The position numbers were made by a program, and so were the translations under genes. The notes beneath the pieces were generated by a model. The model was not told the DNA's origin. It made no database searches and was given only the letters and a program-made list of their open reading frames with translations. From NCBI RefSeq assembly GCF_004331695.1, contig NZ_SJSL01000002.1, positions 1-64,000 of the forward strand: a DNA stretch of 64,000 nt, read 5' to 3'. Below, piece after piece: positions 62,768 through 64,000 of this stretch (its first letter is position 1; each line of letters starts with the position of its first letter). Source of the DNA: Pedobacter psychroterrae. Lineage in GTDB: Bacteria > Bacteroidota > Bacteroidia > Sphingobacteriales > Sphingobacteriaceae.

Positions 62768-64000
62768 TGAAAGTGCTTGCATACAGCTTATTCAGTGATT
62801 TCGATATCTCATTATTTGTTTCAGGCAAGCACTTTCGGTTGTATGAGAAATTTGGTGCACATCTCATCAGCGTAAATAATACCGATGGAACTTATTTTTC
62901 CGTTTGGGCACCAAATGCGCAGGCTGTAGGTGTAATAGGAGATTTTAACCACTGGGACCGCAGTACCCACCCACTCAACAGGCGCCTAGATAGCTCCGGA
63001 ATTTGGGAGGGTTTTATTCCCAATGTTGCCAAAGGGACTGTTTACAAATATTCTATCAGGGACTTCAACGGTAAGGAAATAGAAAAAGGCGATCCATATG
63101 CAAGCAGATGGGAACATCCTCCCCGAACTGCTTCAATCGTTTGGGATACTGACTATACCTGGAAGGACAAGCCCTGGCTTAAGAAACGCCCTAAATTAAA
63201 CGCCCTAAATATGCCCATGTCAGTTTATGAACTGCATCTGGGCTCATGGCAGCGTGACCCGAGCGAACCTAAGCGGGTTTTGACCTATAAGGAAATTGCA
63301 GCAAGTCTGGTGCCTTATATTCTTGATATGGGCTTTACCCATGTAGAACTGATGCCCATCATGGAATATCCCTACTATCCGTCATGGGGATACCAGATCA
63401 CCGGCTATTTTGCAGCCAGTTCAAGGCACGGGACTCCACAGGAACTCATGTTTCTGATCGAAGAACTACATAAGAGCAATATAGGTGTCATACTGGACTG
63501 GGTTCCCTCTCATTTTCCGGGAGATGCACATGGATTATACCATTTTGATGGTACGCACTTATATGAACATGCCGATATGCGCAAGGGATTTCATCCCGAC
63601 TGGAAGTCTTATATTTTTAACTATGACCGAAATGAAGTACGCTCATTCCTGATCAGCAACGCCATGTACTGGCTGGATAAATTTCATGCCGATGGCCTCA
63701 GGGTGGATGCCGTAGCATCCATGCTCTATTTTGACTTCTCCAGAAAAGCAGAAGAAGCGGCTACTAATGAGTATGGCGGAAGCGAAAACCTGGGTGCTAT
63801 CTTGTTTCTCAAAGATCTTAACGAAGCTATTTATGGCAATTTTGAGGGAGTACAGACCATTGCAGAAGAAAGTAGCACCTATCCAGGCGTTACCAATCCG
63901 GTGTATGCAGGGGGACTGGGCTTTGGGATGAAGTGGATGATGGGATGGATGAACGATACATTAAAGTATTTTAAAAACGACCCGATCAATAGAAAGCACC
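62767..64000 (+). CDS. glgB: 1,4-alpha-glucan branching enzyme, GH13 (partial, runs off the window)
   Basis: The frame from ATG 62767 is open for 411 codons to the edge. A CBM48 domain (GTYFSVWAPNAQAVGVIGDFNHWD) precedes the GH13 barrel: MSVYELHLGSW, PYYPSWGYQITGYFA, GLRVDAVASML (nucleophile Asp314) and IAEESS (acid Glu367). It makes alpha-1,6 branches in glycogen. It is joined to the GH31 gene by an ATGA-type overlap. About a third of the protein is missing on the right. Confidence 0.93.
   Translation, partial: MKVLAYSLFSDFDISLFVSGKHFRLYEKFGAHLISVNNTDGTYFSVWAPNAQAVGVIGDFNHWDRSTHPLNRRLDSSGIWEGFIPNVAKGTVYKYSIRDFNGKEIEKGDPYASRWEHPPRTASIVWDTDYTWKDKPWLKKRPKLNALNMPMSVYELHLGSWQRDPSEPKRVLTYKEIAASLVPYILDMGFTHVELMPIMEYPYYPSWGYQITGYFAASSRHGTPQELMFLIEELHKSNIGVILDWVPSHFPGDAHGLYHFDGTHLYEHADMRKGFHPDWKSYIFNYDRNEVRSFLISNAMYWLDKFHADGLRVDAVASMLYFDFSRKAEEAATNEYGGSENLGAILFLKDLNEAIYGNFEGVQTIAEESSTYPGVTNPVYAGGLGFGMKWMMGWMNDTLKYFKNDPINRKH

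Overview
The window reads as a chromosomal segment of a Sphingobacteriaceae-type member of the Bacteroidota, close to Pedobacter. I infer this from the gene content: GH97 and GH78 glycoside hydrolases, a carboxypeptidase-like-domain TonB receptor, a histone H1-like protein, the FtsL-ftsI(PASTA)-murE-mraY-murD-ftsW-murG-murC-ftsQ-ftsA-ftsZ order without murF or ddl, and the FtsZ tail. Repeated promoter boxes of the Bacteroidota form TTTG-N19-21-TAnnTTTG and an AT-rich background with high-GC repeats agree. No taxonomic search was possible.

Layout. 1-297 is the tail of an IS3-family element, cut by the window edge, followed by a set of 11-bp tandem repeats. 745-3555 holds a drug-type MFS exporter facing the adk-obg operon. 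3665-12766 is a plant-polysaccharide (rhamnose/pectin type) degradation island: a secreted SGNH esterase, two GH78 alpha-L-rhamnosidases and a GH97 enzyme, with no SusC/SusD pair. 12838-14945 holds tRNA-Arg(ACG), an ArsR/SRPBCC pair with tandem operators set into its promoter, and a divergent sigma-70 factor. 14940-25595 is a minus-strand exopolysaccharide operon of nine tightly overlapping genes: Wzc-like kinase, three GT4 glycosyltransferases, Wzm/Wzt ABC exporter, Wzy-like polymerase, a glycosyltransferase fused to an exosortase, and a WcaF-like acetyltransferase. A further GT2 gene runs divergently.

26581-29032 is gap and pgk. 29244-44939 is the division and cell wall (dcw) cluster from mraZ to ftsZ, with likely MraZ boxes upstream. 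45105-49816 holds an alpha-oxoamine synthase (sphingolipid-type), a small histone-like protein, dapA and ligA. 49839-56993 holds an ACP-phosphodiesterase-like protein, tyrS, a Xre/RES toxin-antitoxin pair, a LuxE-like acyl-activating protein, a small membrane protein and a penicillin-acylase-family enzyme. 57184-60108 is a TonB-dependent receptor, and 60287-64000 is an alpha-glucan operon (cytoplasmic GH31 and glgB, the latter running off the window).

The most unusual object is the GT2-exosortase fusion in the exopolysaccharide operon (15495-16883). It keeps the Cys, Arg and His expected of an exosortase active site and sits beside both a Wzy-like polymerase and an ABC exporter. A sigma factor with a changed -35 recognition helix lies immediately beside it.
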